DNA of 64,000 nucleotides from Prauserella_A oleivorans (GCF_042685745.1 NZ_JBHUNT010000001.1:5394001-5458000); one strand, 5' to 3'. Positions 7,334 through 16,420 are shown, counted from the stretch's first letter. Translations and numbers: made by a program. The notes: generated by a model from the sequence alone, not told the origin.

Positions 7334-8491
7334 TTGGCAAGAAGGCGGGAGTCGTTGACGCTGGCGGAGAAGACGGAGGTCATCCGGCTCGGGCTGGTCG
7401 CCGACCCGGATACACCACGACAGATCGCGGAACGCCTCGCGGAGTCACTGCCCGAGGAGCTCTCCGGCGAGCGCGAGTGGCAGATCGACGTCGAGACCGA
7501 TCCCGTAACCGCCGGCCTCCGCGAGACCTGGGAGATCCTCGACCTCACCGAGCAGAAGCGGCGCGAACACGGCTGGCACTACGCCATCTGCATCACCGAC
7601 CTGCCCGTTCGCACCAGCAGTGGTCCGCTCGTCGCGGAGGTCGACCACGACCAGGGCACGGCGGTCGTGTCGGTTCCCGCGCTCGGCGGTTTCCAGCCTC
7701 GGCGCCGGGTCGGTCAGGTGATCCGGCAGGTACTCGACGACCTGAGGGGCGAGCACGGGGAGCGTCCCGGCGAGGAGACGGAGGAGCTGCGGCACGGCCT
7801 GAGCAGCTCCCTGACCCGGGTGGTCGCGCCGATCCGCCGGCGAGCGGTCACCGAGCCGCGCGGGGCGGTCGACGTCCAGTACGTGTCGACCCGCACCCGC
7901 GGGCGCGTGCGCCTGCTGACCGGGATGGTGCGCACCAACCGGCCCTGGCGGCTGATCTTCGGTTTGTCGCGGGCACTGGCCGCCGCCGTCGCGACGAGTG
8001 CCTTCGGCCTGTCCTCCACCACGATCTGGATGATCGGCGACCAGCTCGGGACCACGAACAAGATCATGGTGATGGTCGCCGCGGTCGCCGCCCTGGTGTT
8101 CTGGCTCATCGCGGCCCACGACCTGTGGGAGACCAGGCGCAGCGCCGTCGACCGGGAACTGGCGTGGCTGTACAACGCGTCGACCCTGCTGACACTCACC
8201 ATCGGCGTCGTCGTGCTGTACGCGATCCTGTTCGTGGTGAACGTCGTGCTGGCGACCCTGATCGTGCCGTCGTCATTGCTGTCCAGCACGGTCGGGCGGA
8301 CAGCCGGCCTGGGCACCTATCTGTCCGTGGCCTGGGCGTTCACGACACTCGGGGCGATCGCCGGCGCACTCGGGTCGAGCCTCGAAACCGATCACGCGGT
8401 GCGCCAGGCCGCGTACGGCTACCGCGAGAGCACACGGCGCGCCGAGCACCAGCGCGAGCAAGAGCAACGCGAGCACGGCGAGGACCTGTAG
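7334..8491 (+). CDS. Membrane protein of unknown function, four predicted TM helices
   Basis: Encodes about 385 residues. The first 200 are soluble and charged, with ESLPEELSGEREWQIDVETD near residue 40 and HYAICITDLPVRT, and the C-terminal half has four hydrophobic segments (around LSRALAAAVATSAFGLSS, MVMVAAVAALVFWLIAA, LLTLTIGVVVLYAILFV and LSVAWAFTTLGAIAGAL), ending in a charged REQEQREHGEDL tail. TTG 7334 and TTG 7355 are both possible starts. I do not recognise a characterised family. A 21-bp repeat array starts at the first base after the stop codon. Confidence 0.65.
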   Translation: MARRRESLTLAEKTEVIRLGLVADPDTPRQIAERLAESLPEELSGEREWQIDVETDPVTAGLRETWEILDLTEQKRREHGWHYAICITDLPVRTSSGPLVAEVDHDQGTAVVSVPALGGFQPRRRVGQVIRQVLDDLRGEHGERPGEETEELRHGLSSSLTRVVAPIRRRAVTEPRGAVDVQYVSTRTRGRVRLLTGMVRTNRPWRLIFGLSRALAAAVATSAFGLSSTTIWMIGDQLGTTNKIMVMVAAVAALVFWLIAAHDLWETRRSAVDRELAWLYNASTLLTLTIGVVVLYAILFVVNVVLATLIVPSSLLSSTVGRTAGLGTYLSVAWAFTTLGAIAGALGSSLETDHAVRQAAYGYRESTRRAEHQREQEQREHGEDL

Positions 8492-8540
8492 CCGCCGCCC
8501 AGGTCGCCGTGTCCGCCGTTCCGGTAGCCGTGTCCGCCGG
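8492..8540 (-). repeat. 21-bp tandem repeat, array A (two units plus a partial)
   Basis: Read leftward, two exact-length 21-bp units (8513-8533 and 8492-8512) share the core GGACACGGC[TG]ACC[GT]G with a third, partial unit at 8534-8540. The same unit, with the same 21-bp period, recurs at 21415-21492 and 25251-25373. The array directly abuts the stop codon of the membrane-protein gene. Confidence 0.75.
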
Positions 8541-8602
8541 CTGCGCGTCGGACAGCGGCCGCCCCCTGTGGAACCCGTATCCCACGACGGCCGGCGGGAC
8601 GC

Positions 8603-9364
8603 TCAGAGCTGGACGCCTCTGGTGAGTGCGCCGTCCACGACGAGGTTGGTTCCGGTGATGAAGCTCGCCGCCGGGCTGGCGAGGAACGCCACGGCGTTCG
8701 CCACCTCCTCCGGCGTGCCCATCCGGCCCGTGGGATTCAGCGACAGGGCGTGCTGGTACAGCTCGGGGTCGTTCTGTTCGGTGTTCTCCCAGATGCCACC
8801 CGGGAAATAGGTGTTGCCCGGTGACACGCTGTTGGCGCGAATGCCCTTGTCCGCCAGCTGATACGCCAGCCCCTGCGTGTAGTGGACGAGCGCCGCCTTG
8901 AACGTGCCGTAGGGTCCGGCGGCGAAGTCGATCTCGCGCCCGGACACGCTGGAGATCGTGACGATCGAGCCGGCCGAGCTCCGTTCCAGATGTGGCATCG
9001 CGGCGTTGACGAGCCGGACGGAATGCATCATGTCGACCTGGAAGCTGGTGTTCCAGTTCTCCTCGGACTCGCCGATCGCCAGCGCGCTCACGTTGGCCAC
9101 CACGATGTCCACACCGCCCAGCTCGGCCGCGCTGTCGTCGACCCACTGCCGGATCGCGGCCGCGTCACCGACGTCCACCGCGCGTCCGGTCGCCGGGTAG
9201 CCGTCACCGCGCAGCTCCTCGACGAAGGTGTCCACATCCGTCTTGGTGCGCGCACAGAACGACACGGCGGCGCCCTCCGCCGCGAGCGTGTTCACCGTCG
9301 CGCGTCCGATTCCCTTGGTGCCGCCCGTGACCAGCGCGCGGAGCCCCTTCAAACGCAGATCCAT
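8603..9364 (-). CDS. Short-chain dehydrogenase/reductase (SDR)
   Basis: NAD(P)-dependent oxidoreductase of 253 residues, normal for classical SDRs. The cofactor motif TGGTKGIG is at residues 13-20, NVSA stands in place of the usual NNAG, ISSVSG carries the catalytic serine, and YGTFK supplies the catalytic Tyr and Lys. RANSVSPG and the C-terminal LVVDGALTRG are typical. Start ATG 9364 lies about 20 bases from the stop of the leftward acetamidase gene upstream, so the two probably share a transcript. Substrate unknown. Confidence 0.88.
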   Translation of the reverse strand: MDLRLKGLRALVTGGTKGIGRATVNTLAAEGAAVSFCARTKTDVDTFVEELRGDGYPATGRAVDVGDAAAIRQWVDDSAAELGGVDIVVANVSALAIGESEENWNTSFQVDMMHSVRLVNAAMPHLERSSAGSIVTISSVSGREIDFAAGPYGTFKAALVHYTQGLAYQLADKGIRANSVSPGNTYFPGGIWENTEQNDPELYQHALSLNPTGRMGTPEEVANAVAFLASPAASFITGTNLVVDGALTRGVQL

Positions 9365-9382
9365 GCTCTTCCTTCCGATCTC

Positions 9383-10384
9383 TCAGACGACGCTCGCGGC
9401 GAGCTCACGAAGCCGGCGGTGCATCCCGTCATAGGCGTTCGCGGCGGGTAGCAGCTCTTTCGGGACCTTCGTGGCCGCGCTGTAGTTGGCGTCGCACACG
9501 TTGGCCAGCGGTGACTCGCTGATCTGCGTCAGCAGCTGGTAACCGTCCATTTTGTCCAGTCCGTACAACTCACCGAACCAGTGGATCATGTCGACCTGGC
9601 TCGCCCGCCACGCGTCCTCGAGCGGACGGCTGGAGCCGATCACCACCAGGTGGTCGTCGGATTCGATGCGCGGCCACGCCGGTGCGCCGCCCTTGATGAG
9701 GTCGACCAGGAGGGTGACGTTCATGGCACCCTCCACGGCCGTACCGCACGACTCACCCTCGCCCTGCCGGTAGTGTCCGTCCCCGACGGAGAACAGCGCG
9801 CCCTCCACATTGACGCCGAGGTAACACGTCGATCCGGCACGCATTTCCGGCGTGTCCATGTTGCCGCCGAAGGTGTCCGGCACCAGGGACGACCGCGCCT
9901 CCCCCGCGGCCGGCGCGACACCGACGGTGCCGAGCATCGGCGCCATCGGAAGCTCCAGGCGAAGCTCGGTGGACTGAGCCACGAACTCCACGCTGCGGCG
10001 CTCGGTGTTCACCTCGTAGATCCAGGTGCGCTCCGGCAACGGATCCTGCAACGTCACGGTGCGGTCGGTGCTGGTCAGCCCTCCGAACAGGGGGATCGTC
10101 GTGGAGGCGCCCCAGCTTCGCGCGGGCGTGAGGTCGACGATGTGCAGCGCCAACGTGTCACCCGGCTCCGCTCCCTCCACATAGAACGGCCCCGTCTGCG
10201 GATTGACGTAGGGCATGTCGAGCGACACGCTGGGCATGTCGGTGATGTTCCGCAGACGTCCGCAGAACGCGTCGTCGGTCCACAACTTCAGCATCGAGCC
10301 CGGCTTGATCTGGTGCGTCGGGGCGACCCCGCCGAAGGTCCAGGCGTACTGCTCCGGTTCCGGCGTGTACTCGATGACGTCCAC
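9383..10384 (-). CDS. Acetamidase/formamidase family protein
   Basis: Encodes 333 residues of the FmdA_AmdA family, which hydrolyse short-chain amides to the acid and ammonia. Diagnostic stretches are VEGAEPGDTLALHIVDL, TFGGNMDTPEMRAGSTCYL and GALFSVGDGHYRQGEGESCG, together forming the metal-binding beta-sandwich core. GTG 10384 has GGAGGA seven bases upstream. It lies just upstream of the SDR gene in the same orientation. Whether it acts on formamide, acetamide or a sulfated or amidated natural substrate is not indicated by its neighbours. Confidence 0.88.
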   Translation of the reverse strand: MDVIEYTPEPEQYAWTFGGVAPTHQIKPGSMLKLWTDDAFCGRLRNITDMPSVSLDMPYVNPQTGPFYVEGAEPGDTLALHIVDLTPARSWGASTTIPLFGGLTSTDRTVTLQDPLPERTWIYEVNTERRSVEFVAQSTELRLELPMAPMLGTVGVAPAAGEARSSLVPDTFGGNMDTPEMRAGSTCYLGVNVEGALFSVGDGHYRQGEGESCGTAVEGAMNVTLLVDLIKGGAPAWPRIESDDHLVVIGSSRPLEDAWRASQVDMIHWFGELYGLDKMDGYQLLTQISESPLANVCDANYSAATKVPKELLPAANAYDGMHRRLRELAASVV

Positions 10385-10592
10385 GTACTGTCCTCCTACC
10401 GGCGAATCCGCGAGTCGTTCCGCAGCCGAGTTCCCCAGCGTCCACAATGTCCCGGCGTGGCGGACGATCGCGAACGCTCACGCCTCGTTCCTACTCATGA
10501 TCCGCACCGGCGGCTATATGTCGCCGCCCACACCGGAATGGTTGCAATACGACGGAAACACGCAGGTCACGAGCGTGAAATTCCGCCTCGGT

Positions 10593-12089
10593 TCAGCCGG
10601 TGACGGCCTCGGCGGGCGAGCGGCCGAGGACGTTGCCCTCGCTGTCGAGGGCCTCGACAGCGACATACCGGGCCGCGGCGGGGAGGTCGACCTCGGTCTC
10701 GAAGCCGACACGGGCCGCGTCGGCGACCGGCTCGAGAGCGATCGGGCCGTTCCCGGCCAGCACGCGCCAGGTGGCGACCTCGGTCGCGCCGTTCCAACTG
10801 GCGTAGACATCGGTGCCGCCGTCGGTGTCGGTGACGCCGGCGACCTCCGGGTCGTCGGCCGGCTGCCCGACCCACGTCTTGCGGTAGGCGCGGTAGGAAC
10901 GCATGCCGTCGGCGATCTCGGCGTGCAGCGCCACCGAACCATCCGCGGCGTACTCCGTGTAGCCGGGCCCGCCACCCCAGCCGACGAATGCGTGCCCGCC
11001 CGGCATGACCTGGTGGTTGCCCATGTTCGGGCTCAGCACCGGGTCCGCCCGTGGCAGGTCTCTGGCCAGCTGGGCGGTGCGCGCGGTCTCGTCGAGCCAC
11101 AGCGTGATCGCCCGCGACCGGTCCTTGGCCCCTCCGGCGCCGTTGTCGAACAGCGTGATGGTGCCGTCGGGACGGCGCCGGGCATCGTGCTGCCACTCGA
11201 ACCCCGTGCCCGGCCCCATCCGGAAGTCGCTGCGCTTGCCGCCGAGGCGCCAGTTGACGGCACCGGTGTCGCGGTTCAGCTGGTAGACCGCGTGGGTGTT
11301 GCGAGCCGAGATGAGCAGGCTGCCGTCGCCGTCCTCGGCGACCGAGTTGATGTGGAAGTAGTCCCAGGGCACTGCCGGGTCCTGCGAGACGGGCACGAAC
11401 GACTCGTCGATGCCGACGTGCTCGAGACTGTTCCATTCGAACAGCACCCGTCCCGTGGCGATGTCGACCTCCTGCACCACGCCCTCGTAGACGGAGCCGT
11501 CCGCCGGACCACCGACGGGCGTCAGGTCCATCGGCACGGTGCGGTAGGCCAGCAGCAGCGCGGTGTCGCGGGGCGTGATGACGAAGTCGTGCAGATCGGC
11601 CCGCACTCCGTTGCCGGTACGGACCGTGGCGATCTGCCGGTACGACTGGTCCATGATCACCGCCTCGCCCTCGCCGTAGCCGGGCGGTACGACGACGCTG
11701 CCCTGCCACCACGTGAGCACCGGCTTGCCCTGGTAGGTCTGCGCCTTGAAGTCCTGCACGGCCACGCCGGCCGGACTCGGCGCGAACCAGATGGGCTGCC
11801 CCTGGTCGTCGACGATCAGCGGGCCGGGCTGGCCCGAGGGCTGCCCCTGCGGCAGCGGCGCGATGAAGATGCCACCCGGCAGGGTGCCGTTGGCGGGTGT
11901 GATGGTGTCGACCAGGGGCGGGTGCAGGTCCGGCTCGGTGACGAACTGCCAGCCGAGCTGTTCCTGAGCCGCGGCGTGCGGGGCGGCGACGAGCGAGCAC
12001 GCCGTCGCCAGCACGACACCGGCGATCCCGAGCCTGAACGTCTTGCCTCCGCGCTCCCCACGGCGGACGGCGTCTACCGGTGTGCTCAC
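10593..12089 (-). CDS. Secreted arylsulfotransferase-like (ASST family) protein
   Basis: Encodes 498 residues. An N-terminal export signal (FRLGIAGVVLATACSLVAA, ending near AAPHAAAQ) is followed by a beta-propeller with repeated aromatic and Gly-Asp motifs such as VLTWWQGS, LHDFVITPRDTALLLAYRT, WDYFHINSVAEDGDGSLLIS and FEWQHDARRRPDGTITLFDNG. The WDYFHIN and QHDARR histidines correspond to the conserved active-site histidines of the Arylsulfotran_2 family, which move sulfate between phenols without PAPS. GTG 12089 has GGAGGG upstream. Directly upstream is a PAPS-type sulfotransferase gene, suggesting linked sulfur-ester metabolism. Confidence 0.8.
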   Translation of the reverse strand: MSTPVDAVRRGERGGKTFRLGIAGVVLATACSLVAAPHAAAQEQLGWQFVTEPDLHPPLVDTITPANGTLPGGIFIAPLPQGQPSGQPGPLIVDDQGQPIWFAPSPAGVAVQDFKAQTYQGKPVLTWWQGSVVVPPGYGEGEAVIMDQSYRQIATVRTGNGVRADLHDFVITPRDTALLLAYRTVPMDLTPVGGPADGSVYEGVVQEVDIATGRVLFEWNSLEHVGIDESFVPVSQDPAVPWDYFHINSVAEDGDGSLLISARNTHAVYQLNRDTGAVNWRLGGKRSDFRMGPGTGFEWQHDARRRPDGTITLFDNGAGGAKDRSRAITLWLDETARTAQLARDLPRADPVLSPNMGNHQVMPGGHAFVGWGGGPGYTEYAADGSVALHAEIADGMRSYRAYRKTWVGQPADDPEVAGVTDTDGGTDVYASWNGATEVATWRVLAGNGPIALEPVADAARVGFETEVDLPAAARYVAVEALDSEGNVLGRSPAEAVTG

Positions 12090-12123
12090 TGCGGCCCTCC
12101 AGTCACGGCAGCCTCGCTGACGA

Positions 12124-12783
12124 CTACCCGAACGGCGACGGGAACTTGCCCTCGGCACGGACTCGCTCGACGAGCTCTGGCATCGAGGCGCTGTCGTTGA
12201 CGTGCGGGAATTCGACGTCCGGCACGTCGACGCCGAGGAACTCGCACAGCGGCTCCCAGCCGGAGCCGACCTCGTACTCGAGCAGCCGCGAGGCCGGCAC
12301 GGTGCCGCGGACCTCCTCGTTGTGCCGCTCGAACACCTCGATGGCGTGATCGCGGTCCTCGAAACGGCCACCGAAGGTGCCCTCCCAGATCATCTTTCCG
12401 ACCAGTGGGCGGAAGACCTCCGACATCTCGGCAGGCACAGCGGGGTCGGTCTCGGCCGTGTAGAACTGATAGATCGTCTTGTACGTGCTGTCGTACCAAC
12501 GCTGCGGGTCGCGCACGGTGAGGAGCACCTTCGACTCCGGGTACGCCTCGGCGATCTGGGACCAGAAGGCGCAGCCCGGCCAGTCCACAGTAGACTGGTA
12601 ACCGGCGAAAACCTTGGACCAGTCCATGTCCTCTCCGTCGACCGCGCGGCGCCAGTGGTGCATCTTCCCGGGGTCGGCGATGACGTCGAACATGTGGTAG
12701 CACGGGCCGAATCCGAGGTGTTCCAGCGCTGCCTTCATGGATGCGGTGCCGGTCCTCCCGAACCCGGCGCCGACGATCTTCAT
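12124..12783 (-). CDS. Sulfotransferase-family protein (Sulfotransfer_4-like)
   Basis: Encodes 219 residues. The N-terminal phosphate-sulfate loop reads VGAGFGRTGTASMKAAL, and VLLTVRDPQRWYDST is the 3'-phosphate binding region of PAPS-dependent sulfotransferases. SRLLEYEVGSGWEPLCEFL is the conserved C-terminal block of the P-loop sulfotransferase_4 family common in actinobacteria and fungi. No signal peptide, so cytosolic. Its stop is 34 bases from the start of the ASST-like gene, and the two are probably co-transcribed. Acceptor unknown. Confidence 0.85.
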   Translation of the reverse strand: MKIVGAGFGRTGTASMKAALEHLGFGPCYHMFDVIADPGKMHHWRRAVDGEDMDWSKVFAGYQSTVDWPGCAFWSQIAEAYPESKVLLTVRDPQRWYDSTYKTIYQFYTAETDPAVPAEMSEVFRPLVGKMIWEGTFGGRFEDRDHAIEVFERHNEEVRGTVPASRLLEYEVGSGWEPLCEFLGVDVPDVEFPHVNDSASMPELVERVRAEGKFPSPFG

Positions 12784-13075
12784 CGTGGAATCGCCTCCCG
12801 TGACGGCCGAAGTCTTTTCAGTGGGAAAGTAACGTCGGAGTGCCGACTATGCCGCGCCGTGTGCACGACCGCCTGCCGAAAACAGCCGATCGGATGTCCC
12901 TGTGTGAGTGACCCGTTCGATCACCGACCGTGGTGGCACGAGGTCAGAACCAATCCACCCGGGCCGGCCGGGTTGCCCTTCGTGGCCGCTTCCGGACAAG
13001 TGCGGAGCAGGTACCACGACGTCGCACCAGACTCGAGACCCGACACCACGGCGCATCGAGTCTCGGAGGTGGGAC

Positions 13076-14539
13076 ATGTCGACACCTTCTGGCCAAGCTT
13101 CCGGGCCGGCCGCCGACAGCGGCGGTCAGCCGGGATCGACCTCCACCGCGGAGGCTCCGCAAGGCCCGCCGGATTCCGGCGAGCCATCCGCCGAGACGCC
13201 GAGCACGACGCCCGACTCGGCGCAGGACGACCCGGCGCCGGACGACCCGGCGCAGGACGACTCGGCGCAGGAGGCACCGTCCGGTGGCACGACGGAACCG
13301 GCGCCACCACCGGACGACCACGCGGAAAGCAGCGATCCGGACACGGCAGGCGGACCGCCGGCCGAACCCGGCTCGGACGGCGCACCACACGAGGGCGATA
13401 CCCAGGAGGTCCCGCTGCCGGGCGAGGAACCCCGGGCCGAGGCGGAGAACAGCGCGATACCCGGAATCCTCCCCGGTGCGGACGTGACGGAGGTGGGCGA
13501 GGACCGCCCGCCGGGGCCCCTTTCCGGCGAGGAGGTCGTACCGGACGACGACGAGTTCAAGGCAAGCGTTCGGAAGCAAGCTCCACCCATCGAGACTCCG
13601 GCGTCCATACTGGACGAGCTCGGGCAGCAGTGGCGCAATGCCGGCGCCGACGCCGAAGCCGCGCACGCCGATGGCTCGGGTGGAATGGACGTTGTCGTCC
13701 AGTCGTGGAACGACCCCGCGCTCGAGGAGCTGCGGCGCCGGACCGATCCGTCGCTCGCCGAGACGAGGAGCGTCCGCGACTCCGCCGGCGCACTGGACGA
13801 ACAGGTCCGGCGCGCCGGCGAGCAAGCCCGAGCCGCCGCGGACGGGATGGAACGGAACATCGAGCGTCAGGCGCCGGGGTACTACCTCGCCACCGCGACT
13901 CTGCCACCCGGCGAACGCGAGGTCGCTGCGCAACGCATCGTCGACCTCACCGCGGCCGGCAACCGCGACCTCGCCAACCAAGCGGCGAACAGCATCGCGA
14001 ACGACCCGGGGTGGGACCGCGTCGAAGCCACAGCCACCCCGGCGCCACCAGCACCGGAGAATCCCACGCCGGCGGTCCTGGCGGCGGCCTCGGTCGGCGC
14101 CGATGCTGCCGCGAGTGTCGCCACACAGCGGTATGCGGCCACGATGGCGGCCGAGGGATTCGACGACGTGGCAGGCAAGGTGCTCAAGCTCGGGGCGTTC
14201 GCCGGACCCGCGTTGGGCCTGCCCATCGCGATCGCCGGCGCCGCCTACGACGCTCACGAAGCGCCGCCCGACAACAGGGAATCGCTCACCCGAGCGGCCG
14301 TGTCCAACGGGGCGGGCTGGTTGGCGAGCATCGCCATGGGCACGGCCATCGGTACCCCGATCGGCGGCGTCCCCGGGGCAGTGATCGGTGCGGTCGCCGG
14401 CGGCATTTACGGCGTGGCGACCTCCGGAATGGTGGACGCGATGTTCGAGCACGGCACCGAGGACCGGAACCACCTCGCCGATGGGTGGAATGCTGTGGTG
14501 GACACAGGCGCATCGCTCTGGAAGGCCGTGACCCCGTGA
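13076..14539 (+). CDS. Candidate ESX/type VII secretion effector, low-complexity N-terminus and glycine-zipper C-terminus
   Basis: Encodes 487 residues with no family I can name. Residues 1-160 are disordered and rich in Pro, Asp, Glu, Ser and Thr. Residues 170-320 are helical with WND, LDEQVRRAGEQARAAADGM and many Ala and Arg, resembling WXG/LXG-type secreted domains. Residues 370-455 hold two apolar stretches, ALGLPIAIAGAAYDA and ASIAMGTAIGTPIGGVPGAV, with a small-residue glycine-zipper pattern like membrane-inserting toxins. GGAGGTGGG precedes ATG 13076. It is followed within 30 bases by a SAV_915-like and then a WXG100-like gene. The role as an exported toxin is inferred from this layout. 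Confidence 0.55.
   Translation: MSTPSGQASGPAADSGGQPGSTSTAEAPQGPPDSGEPSAETPSTTPDSAQDDPAPDDPAQDDSAQEAPSGGTTEPAPPPDDHAESSDPDTAGGPPAEPGSDGAPHEGDTQEVPLPGEEPRAEAENSAIPGILPGADVTEVGEDRPPGPLSGEEVVPDDDEFKASVRKQAPPIETPASILDELGQQWRNAGADAEAAHADGSGGMDVVVQSWNDPALEELRRRTDPSLAETRSVRDSAGALDEQVRRAGEQARAAADGMERNIERQAPGYYLATATLPPGEREVAAQRIVDLTAAGNRDLANQAANSIANDPGWDRVEATATPAPPAPENPTPAVLAAASVGADAAASVATQRYAATMAAEGFDDVAGKVLKLGAFAGPALGLPIAIAGAAYDAHEAPPDNRESLTRAAVSNGAGWLASIAMGTAIGTPIGGVPGAVIGAVAGGIYGVATSGMVDAMFEHGTEDRNHLADGWNAVVDTGASLWKAVTP
13226..13270 (+). repeat. In-gene 15-bp tandem repeat (three units)
   Basis: Three 15-bp units (13226-13240, 13241-13255, 13256-13270) differ at only a few bases and encode Asp-Asp-x-Ala-x pentapeptides in the disordered N-terminus of the candidate effector. 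The period is a multiple of three, so copy number could change without breaking the frame. Confidence 0.7.
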
Positions 14540-14565
14540 TCGCCGAGCAACGACCAGGAGACGCC

Positions 14566-14904
14566 GTGACCGACGACGACAAGCCATCGCCACCCGAACT
14601 CCCTCCGGTCCTCTACCTTCCGTGTCTGGAACACGTCGAAGCACCGGAGGATGCGGTCATCGAGTACGTCCGCACTGACCGCGGGCACGTGGCGCTCGTG
14701 GGGTACTCATCGCTCGATCAGCTGAAGGCCCGGTGCGGTGACGACCGGCCTTGGCTGCGGTGTCCGACCGAGATGGTGGGCCGGATCAGGGAGGCGGCGC
14801 CTTTTGACGCCGTACTGATCGACGTCGCCATGCCACCCGGGCTACGACGGGACACCAACCGATCGGTCGACAGTGGACAGGAGGCGGACCGTGACCCGCT
14901 ATGA
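14566..14904 (+). CDS. SAV_915-like small protein
   Basis: Encodes 112 residues. LPPVLYLPCLEHV, GHVALVGYSSLDQLKARCGDDRPWLRC and a final VLIDVAMPPGLRR match the pattern of SAV_915-type proteins, which look like SseB-like folds and are often found beside WXG100 genes. GTG 14566 follows AGGAG; the end overlaps the next start by 14 bases. The upstream effector stops 26 bases away, so the three genes form one transcript. The role (chaperone, immunity or adaptor) is not established. Confidence 0.65.
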   Translation: MTDDDKPSPPELPPVLYLPCLEHVEAPEDAVIEYVRTDRGHVALVGYSSLDQLKARCGDDRPWLRCPTEMVGRIREAAPFDAVLIDVAMPPGLRRDTNRSVDSGQEADRDPL

Positions 14905-15226
14905 CCTGGACCCCGACGGGGTCGGCAAGGGACTCAGCCTGCTCCGAGCGGCGGGTGAGACCTTCGGCTCGGCGTGGCGACAGCGCCGCGACGCGCTCAC
15001 AACCGGGCTTTCCGGAGTCGGCAACGACGTCGTCTCGCAGGCATTCCGATCCAGGTACCTACCACTCGCCGAACGGCTGATGGCGCGAGCCGACGCCATC
15101 TCACCCTCGTACCGCAACGTCTGCGACGACGCCCAGTGCTGCGTCGACGACTACCTGGCAGCGAACGCACGCGGCACCGACGCGATGCACCGGCTGACCG
15201 ACGCGGAAGCCGGACGCCCGCGGTAG
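14891..15226 (+). CDS. WXG100-like ESX secreted/chaperone protein
   Basis: Encodes 111 residues of mostly helix with one central Trp (GSAWRQRRDAL) and a second helix rich in Arg and Ala, the helix-turn-helix hairpin of WXG100 proteins, though the canonical W-x-G triplet is not exact. It begins VTRYDLDPDGVGKGLSLL. AGGAGG at 14879 sits inside the preceding gene and sets GTG 14891. It probably pairs with the effector or with another small partner for export through an ESX machine, whose core genes (EccB-E) are not in this window. Confidence 0.65.
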   Translation: MTRYDLDPDGVGKGLSLLRAAGETFGSAWRQRRDALTTGLSGVGNDVVSQAFRSRYLPLAERLMARADAISPSYRNVCDDAQCCVDDYLAANARGTDAMHRLTDAEAGRPR

Positions 15227-15305
15227 GCCCTTCCGCCACGACCGGCGGTCGGGGTTCCTGCTGTATCTCCGGTGCGGCCCGGCCGTGGACGCAGCTTCGC
15301 CGTGG

Positions 15306-16184
15306 TCAGGCCGCGCCGAGCCGCCGGGTGAGCTCGGTGAGCGCCTCGCCCAGCGGCCGGTCCACCCGGACGGTCGCGTACCGGTCGCCCCGGGTCACGC
15401 CCAGGTTGACGATCGCGACGGGCTTGCCCGCTCGCGCCGCACGGCGGACGAACCGCAGGCCCGACATCACGGTCAGGGAGGAGCCGAGCACCAGCAGCGC
15501 GGACGCGGCATCGACCAGGTCGTAGCAATGCTCCACACGGGACGGCTCGACGTTCTCTCCGAAGAACACCACGTCCGGCTTCAGCACACCGCCGCAGTCG
15601 CGGCACGGTACGACGCGGAATCCGCGCACGTGCTCGTCGGCGAGGTCCACGTCGCCGTCCGGGTTGATCCGCGTGGCGGTGGCGTCGAAGTGCGGGTTCG
15701 CGGCACGCAACCGGCGGTCCAGTTCCTCCCGCGAGCTCGTCGCTCGGCACGACAGGCACACGACCCGGTCGAGGCTGCCGTGCAGTTCCACCACGTCCCG
15801 TGTGCCGGCGGCCTGATGCAGCCCGTCGACGTTCTGCGTGATCACGCCGCGCACGAACCCCGCCGCCCGCAGCGCGGCGACCGCGCGGTGCCCGTCGTTC
15901 GGGGCCGCCCGCGCGATGGTGCGCCACCCCAGGTGGCTGCGCGCCCAGTAGCGGCGCCGCGCGTGCTCCCCGGCGACGAACTCCTGGTACGTCATCGGCG
16001 TGTGCCTGCGCAGGCTCCCGGTAACGCCGCGGTAGTCCGGAATGCCGGATTCGGTGGAGATGCCCGCCCCGCTCAGCACGGCGACGTCCCCGTCCCCCAC
16101 GATGCGGACCACGTCCTCCAGGCTGCTCGTCCGGGGCAGCGGATCACCCGCCGGCGTCCAGCTCAGGGTCGGTCGCGTCCGCAC
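15306..16184 (-). CDS. Sir2-family NAD-dependent protein deacylase
   Basis: Encodes 292 residues with all sirtuin motifs: SGAGISTESGIPDYR near residue 50, ITQNVDGLHQAAG with the NAD-ribose site, HGSLD with the catalytic His, GSSLTVMSG and VNLG. Two Cys-x-x-Cys pairs (VCLSCRA and PCRDCGG) bind the structural zinc. GTG 16184 is the start. It is transcribed away from tRNA-Ala, about 240 bases downstream of the tRNA. Substrate range cannot be read; the class is bacterial sirtuin, possibly active on acyl-lysine of acyl-CoA synthetases. Confidence 0.92.
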   Translation of the reverse strand: MRTRPTLSWTPAGDPLPRTSSLEDVVRIVGDGDVAVLSGAGISTESGIPDYRGVTGSLRRHTPMTYQEFVAGEHARRRYWARSHLGWRTIARAAPNDGHRAVAALRAAGFVRGVITQNVDGLHQAAGTRDVVELHGSLDRVVCLSCRATSSREELDRRLRAANPHFDATATRINPDGDVDLADEHVRGFRVVPCRDCGGVLKPDVVFFGENVEPSRVEHCYDLVDAASALLVLGSSLTVMSGLRFVRRAARAGKPVAIVNLGVTRGDRYATVRVDRPLGEALTELTRRLGAA

Positions 16185-16368
16185 GCCGCCAGTGTAGGCG
16201 GGCACGTCGGACCGGGTGGGTGCGTCGACCAGTCCCCCGTCACGGTGCGGGTCTCGTGCCTGGCCGGTGAGCCGCGATGTCGAGGGCAAGCCCGTCGCGG
16301 CAGGGGACCTGGCCGGCAGGACGCGCAGGTGGGGTCCGCGAAGCCCCCGAAGCCGTGTACAGCGCACG

Positions 16369-16409
16369 AAAAAAACCCGCCGACCTGGCGACAATCGCAG
16401 GTCAACGGG
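16369..16409 (-). terminator. Rho-independent terminator after tRNA-Ala
   Basis: On the minus strand a 12-bp stem (16398-16409 with 16376-16387, including two G-T pairs) around a 10-nt loop is followed by seven T. It starts 12 bases past the tRNA 3' end and should end the tRNA transcript. Confidence 0.88.
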
Positions 16410-16420
16410 CTTTCGAACTG

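Noticed and set aside
12202..14904. A 900-codon rightward open frame covering the sulfotransferase end and effector region
   Set aside because: It is out of frame with the effector, has Arg/Gly-rich nonsense composition and only its last 113 codons match a real gene; the GC bias explains the lack of stops.
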